Origin: Rhizobium viscosum
Lineage (GTDB): Bacteria > Pseudomonadota > Alphaproteobacteria > Rhizobiales > Rhizobiaceae
DNA length: 64,000 nucleotides
NCBI RefSeq assembly: GCF_014873945.1
Contig: NZ_JADBEC010000001.1
Span: 2,807,001-2,871,000, forward strand
Direction: 5' to 3'
Positions within the stretch are counted from its first letter, which is position 1. Every line of letters begins with the position of its first letter. Below the pieces are notes generated by a model, which was not told the origin of the DNA, made no database searches, and worked only from the letters and a program-made list of their open reading frames with translations. The translations under genes were made by a program, and so were the position numbers. Of the stretch, positions 8,915-17,015 are shown piece after piece.

Positions 8915-10396
8915 GTGTCAAGCGTATCGCATAGAACGGCGACAGCAAGTATCTGGACGATCAGCGGAAAATTCCTGGCACGACTGCTCGATTTCGCGAG
9001 CCTGCTCATTCTTGCAAGACTTCTGAGCCCGGCAGATTTCGGGATCGTCGCCATTGCCACATCGGTTCTTGTCATCGTCGAGGCGATCCTCGATCTGCCG
9101 CTCACCCAGGCGTTGGTGCGCATTCCCTCGCCATCCGAGCGGATGTTTGCAACAGCCTTTACATTGAGCCTCATCAGGGGAACGGCGATCAGCCTGCTGA
9201 TGATTATCATCGCCTGGCCGATGGCTCTCCTTTACAACGATCCGCGGCTTTTTCAGCTGGTTGCCGTGGTTTCGATCGCGCCTGCGATGCGTAGCCTGAT
9301 CAGCCCGCGCATGGTGCTTTTCATGCAGCGCTTCGACTTCCGGCGCGAATTCGCCCTCGACATCATCGCCAAGGGATCGACCCTCATCTTCGGCGTCGGT
9401 GTCGCGGTTGCGACCAACAGTTACTGGGGGCTGGCAATTGGCGCCGTTGCCGGTCCGACGGCGTCGACCATCGTCTCCTATATCTTCGCGCCGATGCGGC
9501 CGAGGCTCAGCCTTTCGGAATGGAAGCACTTCCAGGACATGATCGGCTGGAATACGATTTCGCAGGTTCTCAACTCACTCAACTGGCAGATGGATCGGCT
9601 GCTGCTGCCGCGCTTTACCAGCCTTTCCACCTACGGTGCCTTCAGCGTCGCGGACAATCTTGCCGGCATTCCCTATCAGACATTCGTCGGTCCGCTGCTC
9701 CGCCCGCTGATGGCGGCCTTCTCCAATGTCAGCGACCGGGGCAAGCAGATCACCGCCTATCTGAAGGCCACTAATGCAATCATGGTCGTTGCGGCGCCGA
9801 TCCTGCTCGTCATCATTCTTCTGGCCGAACCGATCCTGCGCATCGTCGTTGGCGAGAAATGGGTCGTTGCAGCGCCGATCCTGCAGTGGCTTTGCATCGT
9901 CAGCCTGATCGGTCTGCCGACGACCATCATGCCGCCGCTTGTCATGGTTCTCGATAAAACCCGCTATGTGGCGCTCAGGATGTTTGTTGAATTCGCAGTT
10001 AGGGCGCCGGTTACAGTGCTCGGCGTCATGATGTTCGGGCTTGACGGTGCGCTGGCAGCGCGTGTCATCGCCGCTGTCGTTGCCTACGTCGTCTGCCTTG
10101 TCATCACGGAGCGGCTGATCGGTGCTTCGATTGGCGCGCAGCTCTACGCGTTTGTCCGGCCGCTTGCGGCCTGCCTGCCGATGATCGGTTTCCTGCTCTG
10201 GGTTCAGCCTGTTCTCATTGCCATGCCGCTCGGCATCGAACTCGTCGTTGGTGTCGGCTTATGCAGCGGTGCCGCGCTTGCGATCTTCTGGGTTTTCTCC
10301 CTGCTCCTGTGGCAGGCCGTGGGGCGGCCCGACGGGCTGGAGGCCATCGTCGTCAGGAAGATCATGCCCTGGCGGAACGGAGTCGTCGTTTCATGA
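8915..10396 (+). CDS. Wzx-type lipopolysaccharide/exopolysaccharide flippase
   Basis: A 493-residue polytopic membrane protein of the MOP flippase superfamily (MviN/RfbX/ExoT type), expected to move undecaprenyl-linked repeat units across the inner membrane. About 12-14 hydrophobic helices are visible, starting with LDFASLLILARLLSPADFGIV, a characteristic helix-1/2 pattern of Wzx proteins. The start is GTG at 8915, with AAGGAA at 8903-8908. It follows the two glycosyltransferases on the same strand after a 76-base gap and precedes the GH16 gene. Membrane topology fits the family; substrate is unknown. No Wzy polymerase is recognisable in the window. Confidence 0.87.
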   Translation: MSSVSHRTATASIWTISGKFLARLLDFASLLILARLLSPADFGIVAIATSVLVIVEAILDLPLTQALVRIPSPSERMFATAFTLSLIRGTAISLLMIIIAWPMALLYNDPRLFQLVAVVSIAPAMRSLISPRMVLFMQRFDFRREFALDIIAKGSTLIFGVGVAVATNSYWGLAIGAVAGPTASTIVSYIFAPMRPRLSLSEWKHFQDMIGWNTISQVLNSLNWQMDRLLLPRFTSLSTYGAFSVADNLAGIPYQTFVGPLLRPLMAAFSNVSDRGKQITAYLKATNAIMVVAAPILLVIILLAEPILRIVVGEKWVVAAPILQWLCIVSLIGLPTTIMPPLVMVLDKTRYVALRMFVEFAVRAPVTVLGVMMFGLDGALAARVIAAVVAYVVCLVITERLIGASIGAQLYAFVRPLAACLPMIGFLLWVQPVLIAMPLGIELVVGVGLCSGAALAIFWVFSLLLWQAVGRPDGLEAIVVRKIMPWRNGVVVS

Positions 10397-10446
10397 TCGG
10401 TTCGCAAAACCCCGCGACGGGGTCGAAATCTCCGGGAGGGAGAAAC

Positions 10447-11277
10447 ATGCGTCACGCGAAATTTGCCGGAAGATTTGCGCTTCTGATCGTCATCGGCCTT
10501 TTCGGCCCGCCTGGTCCGCGGCCGAGCGAGGCAGAAGAGCCGCTCAATCTCGACGATTTCCAGCTGACCTTTGCCGAAGATTTCAACACGCTCGATGCTT
10601 CGGCCTGGGGCGAGAACGGGTCGCGCTGGATCGCGCATACACCGTGGAATGGCGATTTCGGCGATGCCCAATTTACCGACCCGATGGACGGTTTCCCGTT
10701 TACGGTCAATGACGGCATCTTGCGGATCGAGGCCCGGAAGGATGCGGATGGTAAGTGGCGCTCTGGTCTGCTCGCCTCCACCAATCCGAAGGGCGAAGGC
10801 TTCTCCCAGACGTTCGGCTATTTTGAAGCGCGTATGAAGCTGCCGCCCGGCAAGGGCGTCTGGCCAGCTTTCTGGCTGATCGGCCTCGACCGGTCCAAAT
10901 TTACCTCGGAAATCGACGTGATCGAATATTATGGTCGCGCGCCCGGCGAGTTCAGCATGGGCTATCATGTCTGGCGCCCGAGCAACCAGCACACGACGGA
11001 CGGTCATCTGACGAATGTGCCCGAAGGCTCGCTCAGCAGCAACTACCACACGTTTGGCGTCGATATCGGCCCGCAGAAATCAACCTTCTATCTGGATCGC
11101 AATCCCCTCTGGAGCTTCGACACGCCGCCGGAATTCCACATGCCCTTCTATCCGCTGGTCAATCTTGCGCTCGGGTCAGGCTGGCCGATCGATGAAACGC
11201 CGAATCCGTCCTATCTGCTGGTCGATTATATCCATGTCTATCAGCGCAAGAACCTGATTTCGGCCAAAAACGATTAG
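10447..11277 (+). CDS. Secreted GH16 endo-glycanase (ExoK-like)
   Basis: A 276-residue glycoside hydrolase family 16 enzyme with an N-terminal signal peptide (about residues 1-29). The catalytic motif EIDVIE at residues 155-160 supplies nucleophile E155 and acid/base E160, and FGYFEARMKLP and GVWPAFWLIG flank the active-site cleft. Such enzymes cleave beta-1,3/1,4-glucan-type chains, and ExoK of Sinorhizobium trims its own exopolysaccharide. The ATG at 10447 follows GGGAGGG; the longer open frame starting at 10261 overlaps the flippase gene and is not credible. It closes the rightward polysaccharide operon and overlaps the convergent lysR gene by 4 bases. Confidence 0.9.
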   Translation: MRHAKFAGRFALLIVIGLFGPPGPRPSEAEEPLNLDDFQLTFAEDFNTLDASAWGENGSRWIAHTPWNGDFGDAQFTDPMDGFPFTVNDGILRIEARKDADGKWRSGLLASTNPKGEGFSQTFGYFEARMKLPPGKGVWPAFWLIGLDRSKFTSEIDVIEYYGRAPGEFSMGYHVWRPSNQHTTDGHLTNVPEGSLSSNYHTFGVDIGPQKSTFYLDRNPLWSFDTPPEFHMPFYPLVNLALGSGWPIDETPNPSYLLVDYIHVYQRKNLISAKND

Positions 11278-12155
11278 GGCCGGATGGCGGTCTGCGAGCG
11301 TTTGAGCGCGTCGAGTACGATGCCGGTCAACCGGCGCGATGGGGAGCTGCGCGGCCAGAGCATCCCGACCTCTCGCGGTGGAAAGGGCACAGGCAGTTCG
11401 AGGACAGCGAGGTTGAGGCCTTCCGGCCAGGGTCTTGCCCAGTCCGGCACCAGCGAGACGCCGAGCCCATTAGCGACCATGACCGAGATCGCTTCGAGGG
11501 AATCGAGTTCCAGACGTTCAGCGGGCTTCAAACCCTGTCTTTGAAGATATTCGTCGGCAAGGCGGCCGCCCCAGTTGTTCCGGTCGTAGCGGATGAAGGG
11601 GCGGGTCTTCAGGAGCGCGTGCGGGTTCTCGCCCCGGCAATCGGCGGGGGCCACGAGAACCAGACGTTCGGCCCGCAGCAGCTCCCATTCCAATGTTTTC
11701 GGTATCGAAAAAGGTGGTTTTACGATGATTGCCGCGTCGATATTCCGGTCTATCAGCCGCTGGTAGAGGTCGGTCGACGGCCCTGGCAGCAGGAAGAGCT
11801 CCACTAGTGGCATGCTGGCGAAGACCTCATGCAGGGCTGATGGTAGCAGCCCGGTCAGCGCAGTAGTGATGGCGCCGAGGCGGAGTTCGCCCGAGGGGAG
11901 ATCGGCATTGGCAAGGCTGCGCAGATCGCGGACCTCGGCGAGGATCCTGCGGCTCTTTTCGATGATGGCGTGGCCGGTATCGGTCGGGCGGACACGACGG
12001 CCGACCCGGGTCAGCAGCGGCACGCCGACATCGTCTTCCAGCGCCTGCATGCGCTGGGCGACCGCGGCCGGCGTAATGCCGAGGCGGCGGGAGGCTTCGG
12101 CCAGCGATCCGAGTTCGGCAACCAGCAGGAAGGTATCGAGAAAGCGCGTTTCCAT
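11274..12155 (-). CDS. LysR-family transcriptional regulator
   Basis: A 293-residue LysR-type regulator. The N-terminal winged helix (residues 3-60) contains GSLAEASRRLGITPAAVAQR, followed by a linker helix and a two-lobed effector domain. It is transcribed away from the SDR gene at 12249 and probably controls the SDR-RraA-DapA operon from the 93-base gap. The start at 12155 places the HTH at the very N-terminus as in the family; upstream codons to 12260 run through the promoter dyads. The inducer is unknown. Confidence 0.88.
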   Translation of the reverse strand: METRFLDTFLLVAELGSLAEASRRLGITPAAVAQRMQALEDDVGVPLLTRVGRRVRPTDTGHAIIEKSRRILAEVRDLRSLANADLPSGELRLGAITTALTGLLPSALHEVFASMPLVELFLLPGPSTDLYQRLIDRNIDAAIIVKPPFSIPKTLEWELLRAERLVLVAPADCRGENPHALLKTRPFIRYDRNNWGGRLADEYLQRQGLKPAERLELDSLEAISVMVANGLGVSLVPDWARPWPEGLNLAVLELPVPFPPREVGMLWPRSSPSRRLTGIVLDALKRSQTAIRP

Positions 12156-12156
12156 A

Positions 12157-12203
12157 AGAAAAGTTTTTCTATCTTCTGAAACCAGAAAAAGCGAGATTTT
12201 TCT
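12157..12203. promoter_or_regulatory. Two AGAAAA/TTTTCT dyads in the lysR-SDR divergent promoter
   Basis: One dyad (AGAAAA, g, TTTTTCT) lies at 12157-12170. A second (AGAAAAA, 6 bases, TTTTTCT) lies at 12184-12203. The centres are about 30 bases apart, a layout that fits two contact points of a LysR tetramer. Function is inferred from position between the divergent genes. Confidence 0.5.
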
Positions 12204-12248
12204 CCTTTTCGTGATCGCCATAATGCTGGCGAAACCGGAGTATCTGCC

Positions 12249-13034
12249 TTGGATATGCAATTGAATGGAAAGACCGCGCTTGTGTTCGGTGCGGGTGGTG
12301 GATTGGGCGGTGCGATTGCCCGCTCATTGGCCTTAGAAGGTGTTCGCGTCGCCGTTGCCGATATCGATGAAGCCGCGGCCGCAAAGACGGCGGAAGGCAT
12401 CGTTTCCGCGGGGGGGAAGGCACTGGCGATCGGCTGGGATATCGCCGATCTCTCTGTCATCGAGGCGAGGCTGGCTGTGATCGCCGATACTTTTGGGGCT
12501 GTCGATATCCTCGTCAACAATACGGGCGGACCGCCACCGACACCGGCCTCCGGTCAATCGGCGGAAACCTGGTCGAAATATTTCGACATGATGGTGCGCT
12601 CGGTGATTGCCGTGACGGATGCCGTGCTGCCCGGCATGAAGGCGAGCGGTTGGGGCCGTGTCATCACCTCCACGTCATCAGGCGTCGTGGCGCCGATCCC
12701 CAATCTGGGTATCTCCAACAGCCTGCGCCTGGCGTTAGTCGGCTGGTCGAAGACACTCGCCCGTGAGATCGGCCGAGATGGGATTACCGCCAATATCGTG
12801 CTGCCAGGGCGCATCGCGACCGGCCGCATTACTTTCCTCGACGAGCAGAAGGCGAAGCGCGAAAACCGGCCGGTGGAAGAGGTGACGGCCGAGAGCACAG
12901 CCGCCATTCCTGTCGGGCGTTACGGCCGGCCGGAGGAATATGGCGACACGGTTGCTTTTCTCGCCAGCCCGCGCGCATCCTATATTACCGGCTCCGTCAT
13001 CCGCATCGACGGCGGCCTCATCCAGAGCATATGA
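12249..13034 (+). CDS. SDR-like protein with substituted catalytic tetrad
   Basis: A 261-residue short-chain dehydrogenase/reductase-like protein. The Rossmann loop GAGGGLGGAIA and the NNTGG segment are present. At the place of the YxxxK catalytic pair the sequence reads SNSLR, so both Tyr and Lys are replaced. This resembles the divergent BKR-like SDR subgroup that lacks the normal tetrad. The start is probably TTG at 12249, since GGAG at 12237-12240 is 8 bases upstream; the in-frame ATG at 12255 is the alternative. It leads an operon with the RraA-like and DapA-like genes. NAD(P)-linked oxidation is possible but not assured with these residues. Confidence 0.82.
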   Translation: MDMQLNGKTALVFGAGGGLGGAIARSLALEGVRVAVADIDEAAAAKTAEGIVSAGGKALAIGWDIADLSVIEARLAVIADTFGAVDILVNNTGGPPPTPASGQSAETWSKYFDMMVRSVIAVTDAVLPGMKASGWGRVITSTSSGVVAPIPNLGISNSLRLALVGWSKTLAREIGRDGITANIVLPGRIATGRITFLDEQKAKRENRPVEEVTAESTAAIPVGRYGRPEEYGDTVAFLASPRASYITGSVIRIDGGLIQSI

Positions 13035-13044
13035 GGTGCAATCC

Positions 13045-13749
13045 ATGTCTCTAGATCCAGCCGTTATCGAAACTCTGAAGGGCGTTTCCACAGCGACTCT
13101 GACAACCGTGCTTCTGAAAAAGGGGCTCAGGAATGTCTGGATGCGCGGCACAAAGCCGCTAAGGCCGGGCCAGGAGCGGGTGGTCGGCCCAGCCTTCACG
13201 CTGCGCTTCGTGCCGGCGCGGGAGGATCTGGCGACGCCCGAAAGCTGGGCTTCGCCGATCTCCACACGGGCGGCGATCGAGGATATGCCCGAAGGATGCA
13301 TCGCCGTGGTCGATGCGATGGGTGTGCAGGATGCCGGCATCTTCGGCGATATTCTCTGCGCCCGGATGATGAAGCGCAAGGTCGCGGCCTTGGTCAGCGA
13401 TGGTGTGGTTCGCGATCTGGAAGGTGTGCTTGCGAGCGGGCTGCCCGTCTGGTGCGACGGCATGGCGGCACCGCCTTCCGTCGCCGGGCTGACCTTCGTC
13501 GGCTGGCAGCAGCCGATTGCCTGCGGCGGTGTTGCGGTTTTCCCCGGCGATATCGTCGTTGCCGACAAGGACGGCGCCGTGCTCATCCCGGCCGCCCTGC
13601 TCGACGTGGTGCTTGCTGAAGCGCCGGAACAGGAGCGTATGGAAGGCTGGATCATGACCGAAATCGACCGGGGCGTGCCGCTGCCCGGTCTCTATCCCAT
13701 GAACGCGGAAACCAAGGTACGCTATCAGGCGTGGAAGGATGCACAATGA
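13045..13749 (+). CDS. RraA-like / HMG-aldolase-fold protein
   Basis: A 234-residue member of the RraA/4-hydroxy-4-methyl-2-oxoglutarate aldolase superfamily. Diagnostic segments are STATLTTVLLKKG near the N-terminus, GIFGDILCARMMKRKVAALVSDGVVRD (read in two parts) and FPGDIVVADKDGAVLIP. Many members are class II metal-dependent aldolases or decarboxylases acting on 2-keto diacids, rather than RNase E regulators. The gene lies 10 bases after the SDR gene and its stop overlaps the DapA-like start as ATGA. Together with the DapA-like enzyme it suggests catabolism of a keto-acid; the substrate cannot be named. Confidence 0.8.
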   Translation: MSLDPAVIETLKGVSTATLTTVLLKKGLRNVWMRGTKPLRPGQERVVGPAFTLRFVPAREDLATPESWASPISTRAAIEDMPEGCIAVVDAMGVQDAGIFGDILCARMMKRKVAALVSDGVVRDLEGVLASGLPVWCDGMAAPPSVAGLTFVGWQQPIACGGVAVFPGDIVVADKDGAVLIPAALLDVVLAEAPEQERMEGWIMTEIDRGVPLPGLYPMNAETKVRYQAWKDAQ

Positions 13750-14672
13750 GCTTCGGAACTGACGCAAAGGGCGTCTATGCGATCGCAACCACGCCATTCC
13801 TGCCTGATGGTACTCTCGATGCGCCGTCAATCGATCGGTTGACCGACTTCTATCAGGACAGCGGCGTTACCGGCATGACCATCCTCGGGATCATGGGCGA
13901 GGCGCCGAAGCTTGAGCCCGCGGAATCGCGAGCAGTCATTCGCCAGGTGGTCGGCCGTTCAAGAGTGCCGGTCGTTGTCGGCGTCTCTGCACCTGGATTT
14001 GCGGCGATGCGTTCGCTCGCCCGCGATGCGATGGACATGGGGGCTGCCGGCGTGATGATCGCGCCGACGCCGGCGCTTCGCACCGATGAGCAGATCGTCC
14101 AGTATTTCGCGCAGGCCGTCGAAGCCGTCGGCACGGACGTTCCGTGGGTGCTACAGGATTATCCGCTGACGCTGACGGTCGTCATGTCGGCCAGCGTGGT
14201 TGCCAAGATCATTTCCGATCATCCCTCCTGTGTCATGCTCAAGCACGAGGACTGGCCGGGGCTGGAGAAGATCTCAAAGCTGCGCGCCATGCAGAAAGCC
14301 GGCGAGCTTCGGCCCATCTCGATCCTCTGCGGCAATGGCGGCATGTTCCTCGATTTCGAACCGGAGCGTGGTGCCGACGGCGCCATGACTGGCTACGGTT
14401 TCCCGGACATGCTGGTGGAACTGGTCAATCTGTTTGCTGCGGGAAAACGTGATGAGGCGCATGACCTCTTTGATGCCCATCTGCCGCTGATCCGCTACGA
14501 GCAGCAGCTCGGCGTCGGCCTTGCCGTTCGCAAGCATGTCCTGATGCGCCGGGGCGTCATCACCTCGGATGCGCAGCGTAAGCCCGGAAGCGTACTCAGC
14601 GCCACGGCGCGGGCGGAGGTCGACTATCTACTGCGCCGTCTTGCGCGGCATGATCCACGCGCACCCGTTTGA
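13746..14672 (+). CDS. DapA/NAL-family Schiff-base aldolase or dehydratase
   Basis: A 308-residue class I aldolase of the dihydrodipicolinate synthase/N-acetylneuraminate lyase superfamily. The catalytic lysine is K166 (VMLKHED) and the conserved tyrosine Y139 (LQDYPLT); the glycine-rich GIMGEAPKL loop occupies the pyruvate-carboxylate site. In a catabolic operon such proteins usually cleave or dehydrate 2-keto acids rather than make lysine. Translation is coupled to the RraA-like gene by ATGA. The convergent D-2-hydroxyacid dehydrogenase begins beyond a hairpin. Confidence 0.83.
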   Translation: MSFGTDAKGVYAIATTPFLPDGTLDAPSIDRLTDFYQDSGVTGMTILGIMGEAPKLEPAESRAVIRQVVGRSRVPVVVGVSAPGFAAMRSLARDAMDMGAAGVMIAPTPALRTDEQIVQYFAQAVEAVGTDVPWVLQDYPLTLTVVMSASVVAKIISDHPSCVMLKHEDWPGLEKISKLRAMQKAGELRPISILCGNGGMFLDFEPERGADGAMTGYGFPDMLVELVNLFAAGKRDEAHDLFDAHLPLIRYEQQLGVGLAVRKHVLMRRGVITSDAQRKPGSVLSATARAEVDYLLRRLARHDPRAPV

Positions 14673-14679
14673 CGAAAAC

Positions 14680-14704
14680 GGCTCCCCGCGGCAAAGCGGG
14701 AGCC
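14680..14704. terminator. Hairpin between convergent genes
   Basis: GGCTCCCCGC and GCGGGAGCC pair around a GGCAAA loop with one bulged base, in the 35-base gap between two convergent genes. No T-run is seen, so it is at best a factor-assisted terminator. Confidence 0.45.
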
Positions 14705-14707
14705 CGC

Positions 14708-15679
14708 TCAATTCTGCGCATTGAGGACACGCACTGGCTTTCCGTCGATCCAGGCTGCGATATCCTCCACGGCGTCCCCGTAGAAAATGCGATAGGTTTC
14801 TTCCGTCACGTAGCCGAGATGCGGGGTCGCCACGACATTGGCGAGCCGCCGGAAGGCGTGATTTGCAGGCAGTGGTTCCTCGTCGAAAACATCGAGGCCG
14901 GCGCCGCCGAGACGGCCGCTTCCCAGTGCTGCGATCAGTGATTGCTCATCGACAAGCGGTCCTCGGGATGTGTTGAGAAGGATGGCGCCCGGTTTCATCA
15001 GGCCGAGTTCATGATTGCCGATGATGCCCTTTGTTTCGGCATTCAGGGTCAGATGCAACGAGACGATATCGGCGGCGCGGAGCAATTCGTCCACGGTAGC
15101 GGCATAGCCGATGCCGAGTTCGGCACTCTTCTCCGGCGTGTTGGAGCGCGACCAGCCGATAACGTTCATGCCGAAAGCGTGGCCGTAAGCAGCAACCTGC
15201 CGGCCGAGCTTGCCAAGCCCGGCGACGCCGAGCGTCAGCCCTCTGAGGTCGCGCCCGACCGACAGTTGCCATGGGTCCTTTGCTGCGCGGAAATTCGCGA
15301 CTTCCGTGGGGATATGGCGAACGATCGCCATCAGCAGCGCCCAGGTGAGTTCGGCAGCCGAACCGACGAAGCCGCCTGTGCCGGCAACCGTGATGCCGAG
15401 ACGGGCGGCAGCGGCCATGTCTATCGAGGCATTGGCCATCCCGGTCGTGATCAGCAGTTTGAGCTTCGGCAGGCGGCCAAGGCATTCGGCATCGAAGACG
15501 GTGCGCTCCCGCATGGCGACGATGATCTCGTAGTCCGCGAGCCGAGCAATGAGGGCGTCTGTGTCTGCGACACGGTCGTTGAAACAGTCGATCTCGACCT
15601 TCGCCTCGATGCTGCTCCAGTTGGCCATGGACAGGGCGACGCGCTGGTAATCATCGAGAATGGCGCAGCGTAAAGGCAT
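14708..15679 (-). CDS. D-2-hydroxyacid dehydrogenase family protein
   Basis: A 323-residue NAD-dependent D-isomer-specific 2-hydroxyacid dehydrogenase. It has the dinucleotide motif GVAGLGKLGRQVA, the substrate-binding arginine in NTSRGPLVDE, the glutamate in DEEPLP and the catalytic histidine in ATPHLGYVTEE. The family reduces 2-keto acids or oxidises D-2-hydroxyacids. The ATG at 15679 has GGAG 8 bases upstream; the open frame beyond it is spurious. It lies between the DapA-like operon, to which it is convergent, and the tandem-HTH LysR gene. A role in the same keto-acid route is likely but unproved. Confidence 0.87.
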   Translation of the reverse strand: MPLRCAILDDYQRVALSMANWSSIEAKVEIDCFNDRVADTDALIARLADYEIIVAMRERTVFDAECLGRLPKLKLLITTGMANASIDMAAAARLGITVAGTGGFVGSAAELTWALLMAIVRHIPTEVANFRAAKDPWQLSVGRDLRGLTLGVAGLGKLGRQVAAYGHAFGMNVIGWSRSNTPEKSAELGIGYAATVDELLRAADIVSLHLTLNAETKGIIGNHELGLMKPGAILLNTSRGPLVDEQSLIAALGSGRLGGAGLDVFDEEPLPANHAFRRLANVVATPHLGYVTEETYRIFYGDAVEDIAAWIDGKPVRVLNAQN

Positions 15680-15786
15680 TCGAAGAACTCCATGAAACAT
15701 CGTTGCTGGCTGTCCCGGCCAGAGAACCATTACCGCATATTCCGAGGATATGGGGACCGCTCGCGCAATCGTGAAAGACGTTTGGG

Positions 15787-16983
15787 CTAGATGAGTTCTG
15801 CCGAATGCTTTCTGAGCAGAGACAGAAATTCCGCCTGTAGAGCAGTCGGCAGCCAATGGCGGCGTAACGTGACGCCGACGGGGCGGCGGGAACCAGACAG
15901 CGGATGATCCATCGTAGCGAGGAAGCCTGCCTCCAGCTCATAACGGATCTGGTGGCGTGAGAGCAGGGCGAGGTGATCGGATTTCAGGAGCACGCCCCTG
16001 ATGGCATTGAGCGAGCCGGTCTCGACGCTCTGGCGGGCGGGTTTGTCCTTTGGGAAGGTTGCTGCCATGGTGTTGAAGGTTTCGCGCGAAGGCGTATCGC
16101 GGCGGGCGACGACCCAGGAGTAGTCAGCGAGATCGTCGGGGGTGATCCCGCGATGCTGCGTCAGCGGATGGTCGGCGCGCCCGACGATGCTGAGTTCGAA
16201 ATCGAAGAGCGGTTCCTGATACAGGGTTTTCGAGACGAGGTTTTTGCGCAGCGCGCCGACAAGGATATCGACGCGGCCTCGCTCGAGATCGTCTATCAGC
16301 ACCTCGTAGCTGCCCTCCACGATTTCGAAGCGTGCGAGCGGATGGCGGTTGGCAAGATGCGCGATTACGTCAGGCACCAGGAAGGTTCGGGTCAGCGGCA
16401 GGGTACCAACCGAAATACGGCCGGCATAGTGATTGCGGGCCTCCTGGAGCTCGTCGCGCAGGCTTTCGAATTCAGCAAGCGCCAGGCTGAACCAGCGAGT
16501 GGCGGAAAGACCTGCCGCCGTCAGGCGGAGGTTACGACCGAAATTTTCGAAGAGGGAAATGCCCATAACGGCTTCGGCCTCGCGAGCCGCGCGCTGCACG
16601 GCCGGCTCCGATTGTTCCATCATGCGAGCTGCGGCGCTGAAGCTTCCGTGCTCGGCAAAGGAAGTGAGGGCGTGCAGGTGCGGCCATGTCAGACGCGCCT
16701 CGGTGATGTCGATTGCCGCTTTCGCGGTCGATATGCATGCCTGGCGGATGAGGTCGCAGAGGCGGCGGAACCGCGGCAGGACGATCTTTCCTTCCGCTGT
16801 CAGTGCCATGGTATCGCGTTCGATCAGGGTCGCGTCCAGAAGCTCTTCCAACCGCCGCAGGGCCTGAGACGCCGCCGGCTGGGTGATGCCGAGGGCGGTC
16901 GCGGCCGATGTCAGCGAGCTGGTCTCTGCGCAAGCAGTGAATAGCCTGATGTGGCGGAAGTTCGGATGGATCGGCTTCGACAT
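15787..16983 (-). CDS. LysR-family regulator with two tandem HTH domains
   Basis: A 398-residue protein, about 100 residues longer than a normal LysR regulator. It carries two complete LysR winged-helix units: residues 9-67 (SLTSAATALGITQPAASQAL) and residues 101-159 (SFSAAARMMEQSEPAVQRA). Each is followed by its own LTAEGK or LTAAGL end, and a single effector domain covers about 185-395. The gene lies beside metF and the aromatic island, whose gal operon has a dyad at 18095-18117 that could be its site. No frameshift separates the two HTH units, so this is a real fused architecture. The effector is unknown; an aromatic or ring-cleavage intermediate is an inference. Confidence 0.88.
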   Translation of the reverse strand: MSKPIHPNFRHIRLFTACAETSSLTSAATALGITQPAASQALRRLEELLDATLIERDTMALTAEGKIVLPRFRRLCDLIRQACISTAKAAIDITEARLTWPHLHALTSFAEHGSFSAAARMMEQSEPAVQRAAREAEAVMGISLFENFGRNLRLTAAGLSATRWFSLALAEFESLRDELQEARNHYAGRISVGTLPLTRTFLVPDVIAHLANRHPLARFEIVEGSYEVLIDDLERGRVDILVGALRKNLVSKTLYQEPLFDFELSIVGRADHPLTQHRGITPDDLADYSWVVARRDTPSRETFNTMAATFPKDKPARQSVETGSLNAIRGVLLKSDHLALLSRHQIRYELEAGFLATMDHPLSGSRRPVGVTLRRHWLPTALQAEFLSLLRKHSAELI

Positions 16984-17015
16984 GGCTCTTCCTGAAAGCC
17001 CGCAGCCGGGCCGCG

